Origin: Flavipsychrobacter stenotrophus
GTDB taxonomy: Bacteria > Bacteroidota > Bacteroidia > Chitinophagales > Chitinophagaceae
Length of the DNA stretch: 64,000 nt
Assembly: GCF_002954265.1 (NCBI RefSeq)
Contig: NZ_PPSL01000002.1
Coordinates: forward strand, 310,001-374,000
Direction: 5' to 3'
Numbering within the stretch: the first letter of the stretch is position 1; each line of letters opens with the position of its first letter. Position numbers and translations under genes: made by a program. Below the pieces are notes generated by a model. The model had not been told where the DNA came from. It was given only the letters and a program-made list of their open reading frames with translations, and ran no database searches. Shown in pieces: positions 17,361 through 26,712 of this stretch.

Positions 17361-18521
17361 ATGAGCAACTCTGCTTCGCAACGACAACGCAAATATCCAA
17401 TCGATCTTGTTGTAAGAGTATTTCCCATTACTATAGCGGCAGTAGTACTGACAGCATTTTCGCATGTTGCACTCACAATATTTTTGGCTATAAAATTCGG
17501 CCTACCCGCAGAAGCTGCTTTCGCCTGGATATTTGTAGTTGGCATACCATTATGTTACTATGTTTATTTCATTTCAATCATTAAGTGGCAGATATGGGCG
17601 TACAATTCGGTCGAAGATATCCGTGAGCTCGACTCCATGCAATGCCTGCTGCATCAATTGTGTATTGAAGACTATAACGATAAGGAATTCTGGATGTCGA
17701 AAAAAGATATTGCGGAACGAAAGGCAATACTGGAGCGCTATTACGGACCATACCAATTCAAAGACGATGTCAATGTACCAAACGAAACTGTTGTAACAGA
17801 TGTGTGGATGGGGAGCCTCTTCAATAAGGGCGGTAATCTCATTTTGAACGATCAGGGTATCGAATCTCCTAACGGCACTTATTACACATGGGAGAACATA
17901 TGGGATGAAGAAGTAATTGTGGAAAATGTCATGTCAAATCAAAAACGCCATTTCCTTTCTTACAAGGTACAAGGAGAACGTATACGCTTGCCACTAAACA
18001 GACTAGGAATAGACTATATTCAACTCAAGCATGCACTTTATGTTTATAGAGTCAGGTATGATGTATATACCCAAAAAGTTGCTAACCCAGAGATTGAAAA
18101 TACCAAACCGCAATACATAAACAAACCCGTTCCTTATAATGTAGGCAGCACACTCAGCTACGTGCTAGTAATAACAGTCTACAAATTTCTGAAATTGCCG
18201 CAAATAGCACGGGTTTTAATGGCATTTATGCTATTCGTTACTTGTGTCGGTGAATTTATGTCAATTGCCGGCAATCACTTTTACCATCAAAAACTGAACG
18301 AACATTATTCAGGTATTGTTACCGAAAAAAAATATTACCAGGAAGCCCATGGCGCCAAATATATAACCGTTGAAGGGCACTCTGGCGATATAAACATAAG
18401 CAACACCGCCATTTACGATACAATATCCGTTGGTGATTACATTAGCAAGAAAGAAGGCGAATTAAAACAAATTATTGTGAAAGAAAAGGATACGCTGATA
18501 TTTGACGACGAGGATAATTAG
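17361..18521 (+). CDS. Membrane protein of unknown function
   Basis: 386 residues, not recognised. Two helices near the start (about 18-42 and 52-75), a cytoplasm-like domain of about 180 residues, and one or two helices at about 265-312. The carboxy end (YSGIVTEKKYYQEAHGAKYITVEG) resembles small beta domains that describe a signal or salt-bridge-rich fold in Bacteroidota membrane proteins. There is no catalytic motif and no operon partner. The segment LILNDQGIESPNGTYYTWENIWDEE looks like a PH-like (YcxB/bPH) strand pattern, which is only a suggestion. Confidence 0.75.
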   Translation: MSNSASQRQRKYPIDLVVRVFPITIAAVVLTAFSHVALTIFLAIKFGLPAEAAFAWIFVVGIPLCYYVYFISIIKWQIWAYNSVEDIRELDSMQCLLHQLCIEDYNDKEFWMSKKDIAERKAILERYYGPYQFKDDVNVPNETVVTDVWMGSLFNKGGNLILNDQGIESPNGTYYTWENIWDEEVIVENVMSNQKRHFLSYKVQGERIRLPLNRLGIDYIQLKHALYVYRVRYDVYTQKVANPEIENTKPQYINKPVPYNVGSTLSYVLVITVYKFLKLPQIARVLMAFMLFVTCVGEFMSIAGNHFYHQKLNEHYSGIVTEKKYYQEAHGAKYITVEGHSGDINISNTAIYDTISVGDYISKKEGELKQIIVKEKDTLIFDDEDN

Positions 18522-18641
18522 TGCAATAAATATAAACTGCTGATTAGAAACCCTTCAACCATACCCTTTATATTTATCTATTTACACACCCAAGAACACC
18601 AACTAAAATGCCGTCTTTTATAGTAACCAAACATTAATGCT

Positions 18642-19631
18642 ATGAAATCGCTCCTTACTTTGGCTGCTACAGCCTTACTGCTCACATCAGTTGCGTCTTG
18701 CAAAAAAGATAAAACAACCGCTCTACCCACACCAACCACCCCTGAGTGTTCCGCTACTATCTACGGTTACTTCGGCCCTAACAATGATTCCTACTATGGT
18801 TCCACAGGCACGTATTCTTTCGGAACATTTAACTTCTCTACGGCCGCAAGTACAGGTATTGCCACTATCAATACCCACATAAGAATTGGTGGCGGTGCAT
18901 ACAACACGTCAGACAACTGCTACTATACAATAGTTGGCGGATCAAATAGCCCAACGCTCTGCAAAGTAAGCACAGCTGGTGTGGTTACGTATTACAGCCG
19001 ACCATCGGGCACTTATACGTACATTGGCAGCCTTATCTACAACGTTGCCACCAATAAGCTATTGGTCATTCAAAATGACAGTTCCATCAACAAGCTATCA
19101 GAAATTATTATAGGCTCAGGTACCACCTATTCAGTATCACCCGGCGTCACCATACCGGTTGCGGGATACGTTACAGAAATAACCTGCAATCCGGCAACAG
19201 GGGATGTATACGCCGTGGGTATTTCCACTGGTGTCCCCTATGACTATACTTTGTCGAGGATCACTGCAACAGGCGCTACACTTGTAGACTCGGGCAGCGG
19301 TGCAATAAGATGCTTAAGGTATAACACTACAGATAACATGATATATGGATTACACTATTCATCTACACTACCGTATGCATTGGTAAAGATAAACCCAACA
19401 GGAGGCCACACTAACCTGGCCGACCTGGCCATCAACTTCAATTCAGATTACTACTCCACTTGCCTTAATGAATGTAATGGCAGGTACATTGTATCTACGC
19501 TAAAGTACGATACCGCCGGATCGATATGGGATGAAACCCATGGTAAGATATACCAGTTTGACCTATCTGGAACACTCTTACAGCAAGATAATACACCCGG
19601 GATGTTTCAGGGGCTTGTAGTGAAATACTAG
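18642..19631 (+). CDS. Lipoprotein with repeat-propeller-like domain (paralogue 1)
   Basis: Exported lipoprotein, lipobox SVASC with lipid Cys20 followed by KKDK. The body is a series of Gly/Ser/Thr-rich beta segments such as GAYNTSDNCYYT, NVATNKLLVIQND and NPATGDVYAVG, which resemble the blades of a propeller fold. Function unknown. The gene at 20074 is a clear paralogue: same length (329 versus 332), the same GAYNTSDNCYYT start of the body and a similar end (FQGLVVKY versus FLGIAVKP). The pair arose by duplication. A terminator follows at 19657. Confidence 0.8.
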   Translation: MKSLLTLAATALLLTSVASCKKDKTTALPTPTTPECSATIYGYFGPNNDSYYGSTGTYSFGTFNFSTAASTGIATINTHIRIGGGAYNTSDNCYYTIVGGSNSPTLCKVSTAGVVTYYSRPSGTYTYIGSLIYNVATNKLLVIQNDSSINKLSEIIIGSGTTYSVSPGVTIPVAGYVTEITCNPATGDVYAVGISTGVPYDYTLSRITATGATLVDSGSGAIRCLRYNTTDNMIYGLHYSSTLPYALVKINPTGGHTNLADLAINFNSDYYSTCLNECNGRYIVSTLKYDTAGSIWDETHGKIYQFDLSGTLLQQDNTPGMFQGLVVKY

Positions 19632-19656
19632 CGCATAATTCCGTTTAGATTTTTGT

Positions 19657-19690
19657 ACCCGGGTCGTTTTTGCGATCCGGGTTATTTTTT
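19657..19690 (+). terminator. Terminator after lipoprotein paralogue 1
   Basis: Stem ACCCGGGTCG / CGATCCGGGT (one mismatch) with a 6-base loop, then TATTTTTT. It lies right against the end of the small convergent gene. Confidence 0.8.
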
Positions 19691-19694
19691 GCCC

Positions 19695-19907
19695 TTACAC
19701 CAACCAGATCAACAAACCGGTAGTAACCAGGGCGAAAAATCCAAACCCGACAAGACTACTTGTAGCTGTATCCTGATGGTATAGCTCTGTGTATTTTTTC
19801 CTGCATCTCCCCGCTACCCAACGGATAGCAGCACCTGTGGCTTTAAATGCGATCTTCACCGCAACTTCAATAAATCCAACCAAAAATTCTCCCAGAACCT
19901 CAAACAT
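19695..19907 (-). CDS. Small two-helix membrane protein
   Basis: 70 residues from ATG 19907. The frame is open further upstream, but that part runs into the start of the neighbouring lipoprotein and looks non-coding. An amphipathic helix FLVGFIEVAVKIAFKATGAA (about 8-27) and a terminal membrane helix (about 51-70) frame a short basic loop. Not recognised. It lies between two lipoprotein paralogues, convergent with the first. Confidence 0.55.
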   Translation of the reverse strand: MFEVLGEFLVGFIEVAVKIAFKATGAAIRWVAGRCRKKYTELYHQDTATSSLVGFGFFALVTTGLLIWLV

Positions 19908-20073
19908 AACAGCATAGCACGTGTAACAATAAATATAGTAAAGCCTTAAGTTACCGAAGAACCCTCTTAAATAATTTCTAATTTGTTTAACACTTTTTCT
20001 ATTAAAGCAAGTCAGGCCATATAAGAAAAATCGGTTCTCTGCGTTAGTATAAAATACAATCACTAACCGCACT

Positions 20074-21072
20074 ATGAAGTACGCCGTTATTATTCCTGTT
20101 TTACTCCTGTTAACGTTATCTTGTAAGAAACACCGACCCACAACACCTGTTTGTCCCGTTACATTGATTGGCTACAATGCGCTACCCGATACCGGCACTG
20201 CTTATCCGGCATTATTCAGCACGTATGGAATAGGCACAATAGATCTTCCGGGTGGGGTTACCGGCAACCTTGCATCTTTATCCCGATCGATAAACAGAAA
20301 AACATCAGGAGAGCACTATCAGGGCGCATACAACACTTCCGACAATTGTTATTATACATTTATAGACTCGGGGTCACATCCCAGGCTATGTAAAATTACA
20401 TCGAGCGGGGTAGTTTCTATTTATCAATGCATCACAGATTCTGTAGTATTTGAAAGCCTTGTTTATAATGCAGTGACCAACAAATTACTGGCACTAAATC
20501 ATGGACTGGCAGATACCCTGGTAGAAATAACAACATCTGGAAGTAGTTTTTCATACACACCAATTGCCCAGCTTGCTAATGAAGAGGTTAGATATAGCTC
20601 TGCAACGGTAGACCAAACAACCGGCACCTTGTATGTCGCGGCCAACTTCTATACACCATCTTGTTACAGAGTGCTGAAAATTGCGCCCGGGGCGGCTACG
20701 TTTAGTATGGTCGACTCCCAGTCGTCGCAACTACTAGATGCCATTGAATACAGCAATACAGACCATATGCTTTATGCATTCAGACACCTCCTTAACCCTG
20801 CGCAAACACTGCTCTATTTTGTCCGGATAGATCCTGCCGGCGGATCATCAACTGTGAGTACTTCCCCAATAACCATCGGCAGATATTTTTCATCAACCTT
20901 CGATCAATGTAATAACCGGTATATTGCTTCAAATCAAAAATACACTGTTACCGGAAGTTCCATTACGTGGTCTTCCGACAGCAGCGCAGTACTGCAAATC
21001 GATCCGTCTGGTAGTCTCGTTCAAACAAATTATCTATCAGGACTGTTTCTGGGCATTGCAGTAAAACCCTGA
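20074..21072 (+). CDS. Lipoprotein with repeat-propeller-like domain (paralogue 2)
   Basis: 332-residue lipoprotein, lipobox LTLSC (lipid Cys17) followed by KKHR. The body is the same type as the 18642 gene: GAYNTSDNCYYTFID, NAVTNKLLALNH, DQTTGTLYVAANF, CNNRYIASNQKY. The two differ strongly in sequence outside these anchors, so the duplication is old. No active-site motif. It ends in a bidirectional terminator shared with the convergent asparaginase-family gene. Confidence 0.8.
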   Translation: MKYAVIIPVLLLLTLSCKKHRPTTPVCPVTLIGYNALPDTGTAYPALFSTYGIGTIDLPGGVTGNLASLSRSINRKTSGEHYQGAYNTSDNCYYTFIDSGSHPRLCKITSSGVVSIYQCITDSVVFESLVYNAVTNKLLALNHGLADTLVEITTSGSSFSYTPIAQLANEEVRYSSATVDQTTGTLYVAANFYTPSCYRVLKIAPGAATFSMVDSQSSQLLDAIEYSNTDHMLYAFRHLLNPAQTLLYFVRIDPAGGSSTVSTSPITIGRYFSSTFDQCNNRYIASNQKYTVTGSSITWSSDSSAVLQIDPSGSLVQTNYLSGLFLGIAVKP

Positions 21073-21087
21073 CGCGGATCAAAAAGA

Positions 21088-21123
21088 AATGCCTGCTGTT
21101 GGCAAAGACCGACAGCAGGCATT
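21088..21123. terminator. Bidirectional terminator
   Basis: Perfect 12-bp stem AATGCCTGCTGT / ACAGCAGGCATT with a 12-base loop. A/T-rich on both sides (TTTCTTTTT on the minus strand), between the convergent lipoprotein and asparaginase-family genes. Confidence 0.85.
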
Positions 21124-21147
21124 GTATAATTGTTATTACTTTATTTT

Positions 21148-22104
21148 TTACATCCCATAATATGCCACTATCTCCTTCACCTCACTATTGCGCATACCAC
21201 GATACATGCCGGCTGAGTTGAAACAGAATTCGTATTCGCCCTTCGCATTTACAGCTATCAGTCCACCTTCACCACCCATCTTTACCAGCTTATCTTTGAT
21301 CACCACATTACATGCTTCCTGCAATGAAAGACCGCGATACTCCATAAGACAGCTGATATCATGAGCAACTACCGCACGCTGAAAAAACTCACCATGACCT
21401 GTGCATGATATAGCGCAGGTAGCATTGTTGGCATAAGTACCGGCACCAATTACCGGGCTGTCACCAATACGACCAAAACGCTTGTTGGTCATACCACCGG
21501 TAGAGGTACCACCGGCTATGTTACCATACATATCGCAGGCCACTGCACCAACCGTACCAAACTTATGTCCTGTATTAGGTACTGCACTACCTTTCAGGTT
21601 GTCACCCTTATGATCCAGCTGAGTAAAGTCGGTATCGCGTATCTCTACCCACTGGTCGTAGCGGCTTTGGTTAAAGAAGTAACTATCTGGTTCCATCTGT
21701 ATACCCTGGTTGCGGGCAAAGTCTGATGCACCGGCGCCACTAAGGAATACGTGACCGCTATGCAGCATCACTTCCTTAGCCAGCATTATAGGATTCTTTA
21801 CATGGCGCACACCTGCTATTGCACCTGCAGCCAGGTTACTGCCATCCATTATGGCAGCATCCATTTCATTCAGTCCCTTCTTAGTAAATACCGATCCGCG
21901 ACCTGCATTAAATATCGGGTTGTCTTCCATCACTGCTATAGATGCAGCAACTGCATCCAGCGCTGTGCCATTGCTTTTCAGCACATCATAACCGGCATCC
22001 AGAGCGGCTTTCAGGCCTTCGGTGTACTGCTGTTCCTGTTCCGCATTCATAATAGCCGGGGTTATGTTGCCCGCGCCGCCATGTATAACTAGTGTAAAAG
22101 ACAT
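21148..22104 (-). CDS. Isoaspartyl peptidase / L-asparaginase (Ntn hydrolase)
   Basis: Plant-type asparaginase family. Self-cleavage exposes Thr184 in HKFGTVGAV, which becomes the nucleophile. It hydrolyses isoaspartyl dipeptides and asparagine. The start at ATG 22104 (MSFTLVIHGGAG) places the conserved IHGGAG at the usual site; an upstream frame extension is not conserved-like. Other motifs: NAGRGSVF, MDAAIMDG, GGTSTGGMTNK and CTGHGE. There is no signal peptide, so it is cytoplasmic. The length of 318 residues is normal. Confidence 0.93.
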   Translation of the reverse strand: MSFTLVIHGGAGNITPAIMNAEQEQQYTEGLKAALDAGYDVLKSNGTALDAVAASIAVMEDNPIFNAGRGSVFTKKGLNEMDAAIMDGSNLAAGAIAGVRHVKNPIMLAKEVMLHSGHVFLSGAGASDFARNQGIQMEPDSYFFNQSRYDQWVEIRDTDFTQLDHKGDNLKGSAVPNTGHKFGTVGAVACDMYGNIAGGTSTGGMTNKRFGRIGDSPVIGAGTYANNATCAISCTGHGEFFQRAVVAHDISCLMEYRGLSLQEACNVVIKDKLVKMGGEGGLIAVNAKGEYEFCFNSAGMYRGMRNSEVKEIVAYYGM

Positions 22105-22197
22105 TCGTGTGTTGTTTGTGTGTTTAGCCTCACGCCGCATCTCCAAACCAGCCAGTCGGCAATCATGGTAAAGCGAGGTGTTATTCTATATTGTTAT

Positions 22198-22280
22198 GTC
22201 GCCCTTTCAGGGCTACCCCTTTTTCGTTTGTTCTGCGAGGGGTTGAAACCCCTCGCTATTTATGTCGCCCTTTCAGGGCT
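22198..22280 (-). repeat. Compound repeat (AGCCCTGAAAGGGC + GAGGGGTTTCAACCCCTC), copy 1
   Basis: On the minus strand: AGCCCTGAAAGGGCGACATA, then GCGAGGGGTTTCAACCCCTC, then spacer, then AGCCCTGAAAGGGCGAC. The same order occurs at 48664-48748 on the plus strand. Confidence 0.85.
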
Positions 22281-22304
22281 AATTTGTGTTAGTATATTTA
22301 TTTG

Positions 22305-22805
22305 TTATTGCAGATAAACAGACGTTACCTGTCCATCTTCTATTTCCACTTCTATATGCTCTTGTAATGTAGTGGCTATAGAAAGTCCTACAATATCAGA
22401 AGCTATAGGGAATGATTTATGACGGCGGTCTACAAGCACAGCTACCATCACTTTCTTTAGATCATAAGAGAGGATGGCGTGTAGCGAGTAAGTGACCGTT
22501 TTACCAGAGTTGGCCACATCGTCTACCAATATTACAGACTTGCCGGTAAGATCTTTGTCTATCTCCAGTGCGTGATTAAGCGGCTTCTTTTTATTAATAG
22601 TAACAGAGATCACTTCTACCTTCAGCGGGCTGATCTCGCGAAGCAATACGGCAAGATTATCCGCAATAACTTTACCACCGCTTTCTATACCTACCAATGT
22701 CAGATCCTGCTCGTCGCTGTTATGCTCCCATATCTCATAGGCCATTCTGCGCAGCTTATGCGCTATCCTTTCTTTATCCAGTATTTCTACCTTTTTCTTC
22801 TTCAT
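22305..22805 (-). CDS. PyrR-like phosphoribosyltransferase
   Basis: Type I phosphoribosyltransferase of 166 residues with the PRPP loop VILVDDVANSGKT (about 92-104). The downstream LVDRRHKSFPIASDIVGLSI resembles the LVDRGHRELPI/DYVG segment of PyrR, the pyrimidine regulator and uracil transferase, so uracil or another base is the likely substrate. No pyr operon or attenuator is seen, so a regulatory role is not supported here. It starts at ATG 22805, 10 bases after the upstream permease gene, so the two are co-transcribed. Confidence 0.8.
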   Translation of the reverse strand: MKKKKVEILDKERIAHKLRRMAYEIWEHNSDEQDLTLVGIESGGKVIADNLAVLLREISPLKVEVISVTINKKKPLNHALEIDKDLTGKSVILVDDVANSGKTVTYSLHAILSYDLKKVMVAVLVDRRHKSFPIASDIVGLSIATTLQEHIEVEIEDGQVTSVYLQ

Positions 22806-22815
22806 AATAATCAAA

Positions 22816-24075
22816 TCAATTTGACCGTATCGCTACAACAGGATCCAGATCAGAGGCTCTGATAGCCGGAATAATGCCTGATATAACACCAACTATGATA
22901 GATATACCTACCCCTATTGAAAAATTAACTATCGACAAAACAACATCAATATCCGCCAGCTTCGATACCAGCAAACTTAATAAAAGAACGATCAATATTC
23001 CAATCAGTCCGCCTATAAGGCACAACACTATCGACTCCAATAGAAACTCAGTCAATATAGAAGCCCTGCGGGCGCCAATGGCTTTCTTCAATCCTATTAT
23101 TTTGGTCCGCTCCTTTACGGTTACGAACATGATATTGGCTATGCCAAAGGCACCTACCAACAGGGAAAATCCGCCTATCACATATCCTACTATGTTGATC
23201 TTATCAAACATGCTGTTGAGCAACTTAGATATCCCACTCAGTTGATTGACCGTAAAATCATTGGGCTGATCGGGTTTTATCTTATGCAGGCGCCGAATGA
23301 CTCCTGTCACCTCATCTTTAACCTCGGCAAGATTGGCTTTGTTATAGGGTTTCACCATCAGGCGCGGCTCATACTGCAGCGACTTTACATCAATAAGAGC
23401 AGAAACGGTATTGTAAGAGAACAACATGCCATTGTCAAAGTCAAAGTCGGCCATGTTCTGCCCTACCTTCTTCATCACGCCAATTACAGTAAACTTACGC
23501 CCCATAACAGTAATAGACTTACCAAGTGGACTCACCCCTCTTTGAAACAACCCAAGCGCGACTTCACTACCCAGCACAATTGAGTTATTACCACCCTCCA
23601 GTTCTGACGCAGTAAAATACCTGCCCTGTGCCAATTCTATATTCTGGATCTTATCAAAATCTGTATTGATAGTATAAGCTCTTATGCTGCTCAGCTCGGC
23701 ATCGTTATATTTTACTGTAAGGTTCCTTACCGGCAGGCATAGTGTGGTTATTGCCAGGTTGCGTATCTGCCCGTTTATAGCATATACTTCGGTCTTTGTC
23801 ATGCTTGGGCGGCGCCAGTACTCCCACCATTTATATTCCCCGTCTTCCATACCCGGCCATGGCCAGCGGCCCACGTAGAGCACATCGCTGCCCAGGGTTT
23901 CTACATTCTTCTGTATCATGCCCCTGGCACTATCCAGTGCGGTAAGCACAGCAATAATGCAGAAGATACCAATAGTGATCCCCAGCAGAGATAAAAAAGT
24001 ACGCAATTTATTTACCCTCAGTTCCTGTAGGGCCTGTACTATGCTGGTTATTACTATTTGTCCAATATTGTTCAT
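22816..24075 (-). CDS. ABC transporter permease (MacB/FtsX family)
   Basis: 419-residue permease with the MacB layout: membrane helix 1 (about 25-47), a periplasmic MacB_PCD domain (about 50-265) and three carboxy-terminal helices (about 285-310, 335-365, 380-405). The conserved KERTKIIGLKKAIGARRASIL coupling loop for the ATPase is present. MacB-type systems move substrates or force across the envelope with an ATPase partner. That ATPase is not adjacent. It is followed by the PyrR-like gene (10 bp) in one transcript. Confidence 0.92.
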   Translation of the reverse strand: MNNIGQIVITSIVQALQELRVNKLRTFLSLLGITIGIFCIIAVLTALDSARGMIQKNVETLGSDVLYVGRWPWPGMEDGEYKWWEYWRRPSMTKTEVYAINGQIRNLAITTLCLPVRNLTVKYNDAELSSIRAYTINTDFDKIQNIELAQGRYFTASELEGGNNSIVLGSEVALGLFQRGVSPLGKSITVMGRKFTVIGVMKKVGQNMADFDFDNGMLFSYNTVSALIDVKSLQYEPRLMVKPYNKANLAEVKDEVTGVIRRLHKIKPDQPNDFTVNQLSGISKLLNSMFDKINIVGYVIGGFSLLVGAFGIANIMFVTVKERTKIIGLKKAIGARRASILTEFLLESIVLCLIGGLIGILIVLLLSLLVSKLADIDVVLSIVNFSIGVGISIIVGVISGIIPAIRASDLDPVVAIRSN

Positions 24076-24150
24076 CGGGGAGAAACAAAAATAGCGGTTA
24101 ATATCTGATTATCGTTCCTAAGCAATAAATTTGCCGCAACAAAATTCTCC

Positions 24151-25560
24151 TTGTTGAAGCCGGTAATCAAGAGACTGACCAGAAGAAAAGCGATCACAAA
24201 CCCCATACAGGAGAAAACATACTTCCTCTCTTTACTACTATTATTAAGAAACAAGGCCCTCAGATTTCAACTTTTCCGCCGCTACCTGCTCCTCAGATTC
24301 ACCATAATACTGGCGCTGAATATGCAGAGCACCATAGTCAGCTACTTTGTTTACCAGCTTACCTACAACCCTGTTACAAAAAAAGGAGATGCACTGGTAC
24401 TTGGCCTTATGGGTTTATGGGAGGTGATACCCGCCATAGGCTTTTCACTATTCTCCGGCCACTTTGTAGACCTGCTGGAAAAAAAGGGGCTCATATTAAA
24501 ATGTATCATCGGCTACCTTTTACTTACTGTCTTCTTCATGTCGCTCGCTTGGCCGGGGGCACATACAGTTATCTCCAGGCACTATATCATCTGGCTCATT
24601 TATGCGGGCATATTTGTTGGTGGCGCGCTGAGAGCCTTTCTTAGCCCGGCGTCATTTGCCCTCATGGGTATGATACTTCCCCGCAAACTATATGCAAATG
24701 CGACGACCTGGAGCAGTACTGCATGGCAGTCAGGCTTTGTCATTGGGCCGCTGCTGGGTGGGTTTCTTATCGCCGCGTCAGGTTTTCATGGTAGTCTTAT
24801 TAGTGTGGGGGCAATTGAACTGATCTCCCTTTTCGCCATTATTACTATACCTGTGCAGGCCATACTAAAGAAAGAAAAAGAACCGATCCTAAAAAGCCTT
24901 GGTGAAGGCCTGCGCTTTGTTTTCAGTACACAGCTAATACTGGCAGCCTTGTCGCTCGATATGTTTGCGGTATTGTTTGGCGGCGCTGTGGCACTGCTCC
25001 CCGTATTCTCTAATGAAATATTAAAGACAGGCGAAGTTGGTTTTGGCTGGATGCGCGCTGCGCCGGGCATTGGTTCAATAGCCATGCTGATGCTGCTATC
25101 GTTCATGCCGCTGAAAAAGAAACCGGGCATAAAACTATTGTTATCTATAGCCGGATTTGGCATTACTACTATATTATTTGGCCTGTGCGGCAATATCGCC
25201 GATACTACTATATTGGGCACTGTATTCGGCTGTAATATATCGTGGGCCTTCCTGCTCGCATTCTTTATGTTGTTACTCGGTGGCATGTTCGATGCGGTTA
25301 GTGTGGTCATTCGCAGTACCGTACTACAGCTGTATACCCCCGACAATATGCGTGGCCGGGTAGCTGCTGTAAATACCATGTTCATCAGTTCTTCTAATGA
25401 ACTGGGCGCTATGGAAAGCGGCATTACCGCCAGGTGGATGGGTACGGTACCGGCTGTGGTCTTTGGTGGATGTATGACGCTGGCAGTTGTAGGGTTCACA
25501 TACTTAGCCGCTCCAATGATGAGAACATTAAAACTGACTCCGCCTAAAGAGAAAGCATAA
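24151..25560 (+). CDS. MFS transporter (EntS/MFS_3-like)
   Basis: Twelve-helix major facilitator of about 469 residues, of the MFS_3 exporter type (enterobactin exporter-like). Features: MGLWEVIPAIGFSLFSGHFVD (motif-A-like), GALRAFLSPASFALMG, WQSGFVIGPLLGGFL, and a late DNMRGRVAAVNTMFISSSNELG that matches the family's RGRV motif. The start is uncertain: no ATG exists between the in-frame stop at 24106 and residue ~58. TTG 24151 is used here and GTG/ATT-type starts cannot be ruled out. Divergent from the MacB-type permease. Confidence 0.88.
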   Translation: MLKPVIKRLTRRKAITNPIQEKTYFLSLLLLLRNKALRFQLFRRYLLLRFTIILALNMQSTIVSYFVYQLTYNPVTKKGDALVLGLMGLWEVIPAIGFSLFSGHFVDLLEKKGLILKCIIGYLLLTVFFMSLAWPGAHTVISRHYIIWLIYAGIFVGGALRAFLSPASFALMGMILPRKLYANATTWSSTAWQSGFVIGPLLGGFLIAASGFHGSLISVGAIELISLFAIITIPVQAILKKEKEPILKSLGEGLRFVFSTQLILAALSLDMFAVLFGGAVALLPVFSNEILKTGEVGFGWMRAAPGIGSIAMLMLLSFMPLKKKPGIKLLLSIAGFGITTILFGLCGNIADTTILGTVFGCNISWAFLLAFFMLLLGGMFDAVSVVIRSTVLQLYTPDNMRGRVAAVNTMFISSSNELGAMESGITARWMGTVPAVVFGGCMTLAVVGFTYLAAPMMRTLKLTPPKEKA

Positions 25561-25639
25561 ACCCGCACCTACTATTCGATCCTTTCAACATTTCTTTTGC
25601 TTCCATTGATCATTTCTCTTTCTATTTCATTTTTTAGAT

Positions 25640-25647
25640 TAACTTTG
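25640..25647 (+). promoter_or_regulatory. -7 element of DUF2809 gene
   Basis: TAACTTTG followed by AAAT, 17 bases before ATG 25665. Confidence 0.45.
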
Positions 25648-25664
25648 AAATACAAAGTACTTTT

Positions 25665-26048
25665 ATGACTTTCAATTTGAAATATTTCCTTTGGGCAACA
25701 GTCCTGTTTATTACCGAAGTATTTATAGCAGCATTTATGCACGACGACTTCATTCGCCCCACATTTGGCGATTTCCTGGTGGTGATGCTAATGTATTGCG
25801 GCTTGAAAAGCTTTATAAAAGCCGGTTACCGTATTATGGCTATTGCCGTGCTGTTCATTGCTTATATAATAGAGGTAACACAGTACTTTCATCTCATAGT
25901 GCACTTTGGCTTGCAGCACTCCCGCCCCGCCCAATGGATACTTGGGAGCGGCTTTTCGTGGGGCGATATGCTGGCTTACACGCTGGGTGTTGGTTGCATA
26001 TGGCTTATTGAAAGCAGGAGGAAAACAACGCTGGTTCAGGCCGGATAA
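25665..26048 (+). CDS. DUF2809 family membrane protein
   Basis: 127-residue inner-membrane protein with four predicted helices (about 7-27, 35-50, 57-77, 100-118). Family DUF2809, recognised by the HDDFIRPTFGDFLVVMLMYCGLK start (about 26-48) and GFSWGDMLAYTLG (about 96-108). Function unknown. Has its own promoter and is not joined to its neighbours. Confidence 0.85.
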   Translation: MTFNLKYFLWATVLFITEVFIAAFMHDDFIRPTFGDFLVVMLMYCGLKSFIKAGYRIMAIAVLFIAYIIEVTQYFHLIVHFGLQHSRPAQWILGSGFSWGDMLAYTLGVGCIWLIESRRKTTLVQAG

Positions 26049-26054
26049 CCAAAG

Positions 26055-26215
26055 TATATTTGCACCGTTGCCGGTTCTTTTTGCCCTTTCTGAATTTCAT
26101 TGATGGTTATTGAATATTTTTCTTACATTTGCATCCCGTTCAACCATATATAGCGGAGAATAAAATTTTATTTTTCATGGTTGCGGTTTTATTGATATTT
26201 TTTTACTTACCTTTG
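26055..26215 (+). promoter_or_regulatory. Candidate tandem promoters of the rpmB operon
   Basis: Three TAnnTTTG boxes precede rpmB: TATATTTG (26055-26062), TACATTTG (26124-26131) and TACCTTTG (26208-26215). All are followed by CA. The last lies 23 bases before ATG and is the most likely main promoter. None has the ideal TTTG at 19 bases upstream. Confidence 0.5.
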
Positions 26216-26238
26216 CAGTCCTAAAAAAATTAAAAATC

Positions 26239-26475
26239 ATGGCACGTGTTTGTCAGGTAACGGGTAGAAAACCTGTTGTAGGTCATAAAGTTTCTTTCTC
26301 TAATAAAAAGGCGAAACGTCGTTTCTTCCCTAATTTGCAGACTAAGCGTTTCTTCATAGCTGAAGAAGACCGTTGGATCACCTTAAAATTAACTACAGAT
26401 GCTATCCGCACTATCAACAAGAACGGATTGAATGTAGTGTTGAGCGAACTTCGCGAAAAAGGTATTAAACTATAA
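26239..26475 (+). CDS. rpmB: Ribosomal protein bL28
   Basis: 78-residue 50S subunit protein. MARVCQVTGRKPVVGHKVSFSNKK is the standard L28 start, with one Cys kept, and RRFFPNLQTKRFF follows. First gene of the rpmB-rpmG-DUF4295 operon, 33 bp before rpmG. Confidence 0.97.
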   Translation: MARVCQVTGRKPVVGHKVSFSNKKAKRRFFPNLQTKRFFIAEEDRWITLKLTTDAIRTINKNGLNVVLSELREKGIKL

Positions 26476-26508
26476 TTTTGTTACGTTAAATAATTCAAAG
26501 CTTAAAAA

Positions 26509-26691
26509 ATGGCTAAAAAAGGAAACCGCGTTCAAGTTATAATGGAGTGCACCGAGCATAAAAACAGCGGAATGCCCGGAACCAGCCGTTATATTACTAC
26601 TAAGAATAAGAAAACAACTACAGAACGCCTGGAGTTGAAGAAATACAATCCTATTCTTAAGAAAGTAACAGTACACAAAGAAATTAAGTAA
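26509..26691 (+). CDS. rpmG: Ribosomal protein bL33
   Basis: 60-residue 50S subunit protein. The [11 protein letters not shown] start has only one Cys of the zinc-type CxxC pairs, so this is the zinc-free form. [22 protein letters not shown] is typical. Middle gene of the operon. Confidence 0.97.
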   Translation: MAKKGNRVQVIMECTEHKNSGMPGTSRYITTKNKKTTTERLELKKYNPILKKVTVHKEIK

Positions 26692-26712
26692 TCAATTTAA
26701 AATATTTAAGCG

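Noticed and set aside
19908-20141. Upstream extension of the small membrane protein gene
   Set aside because: Overlaps the start of lipoprotein paralogue 2 and looks non-coding; ATG 19907 preferred.
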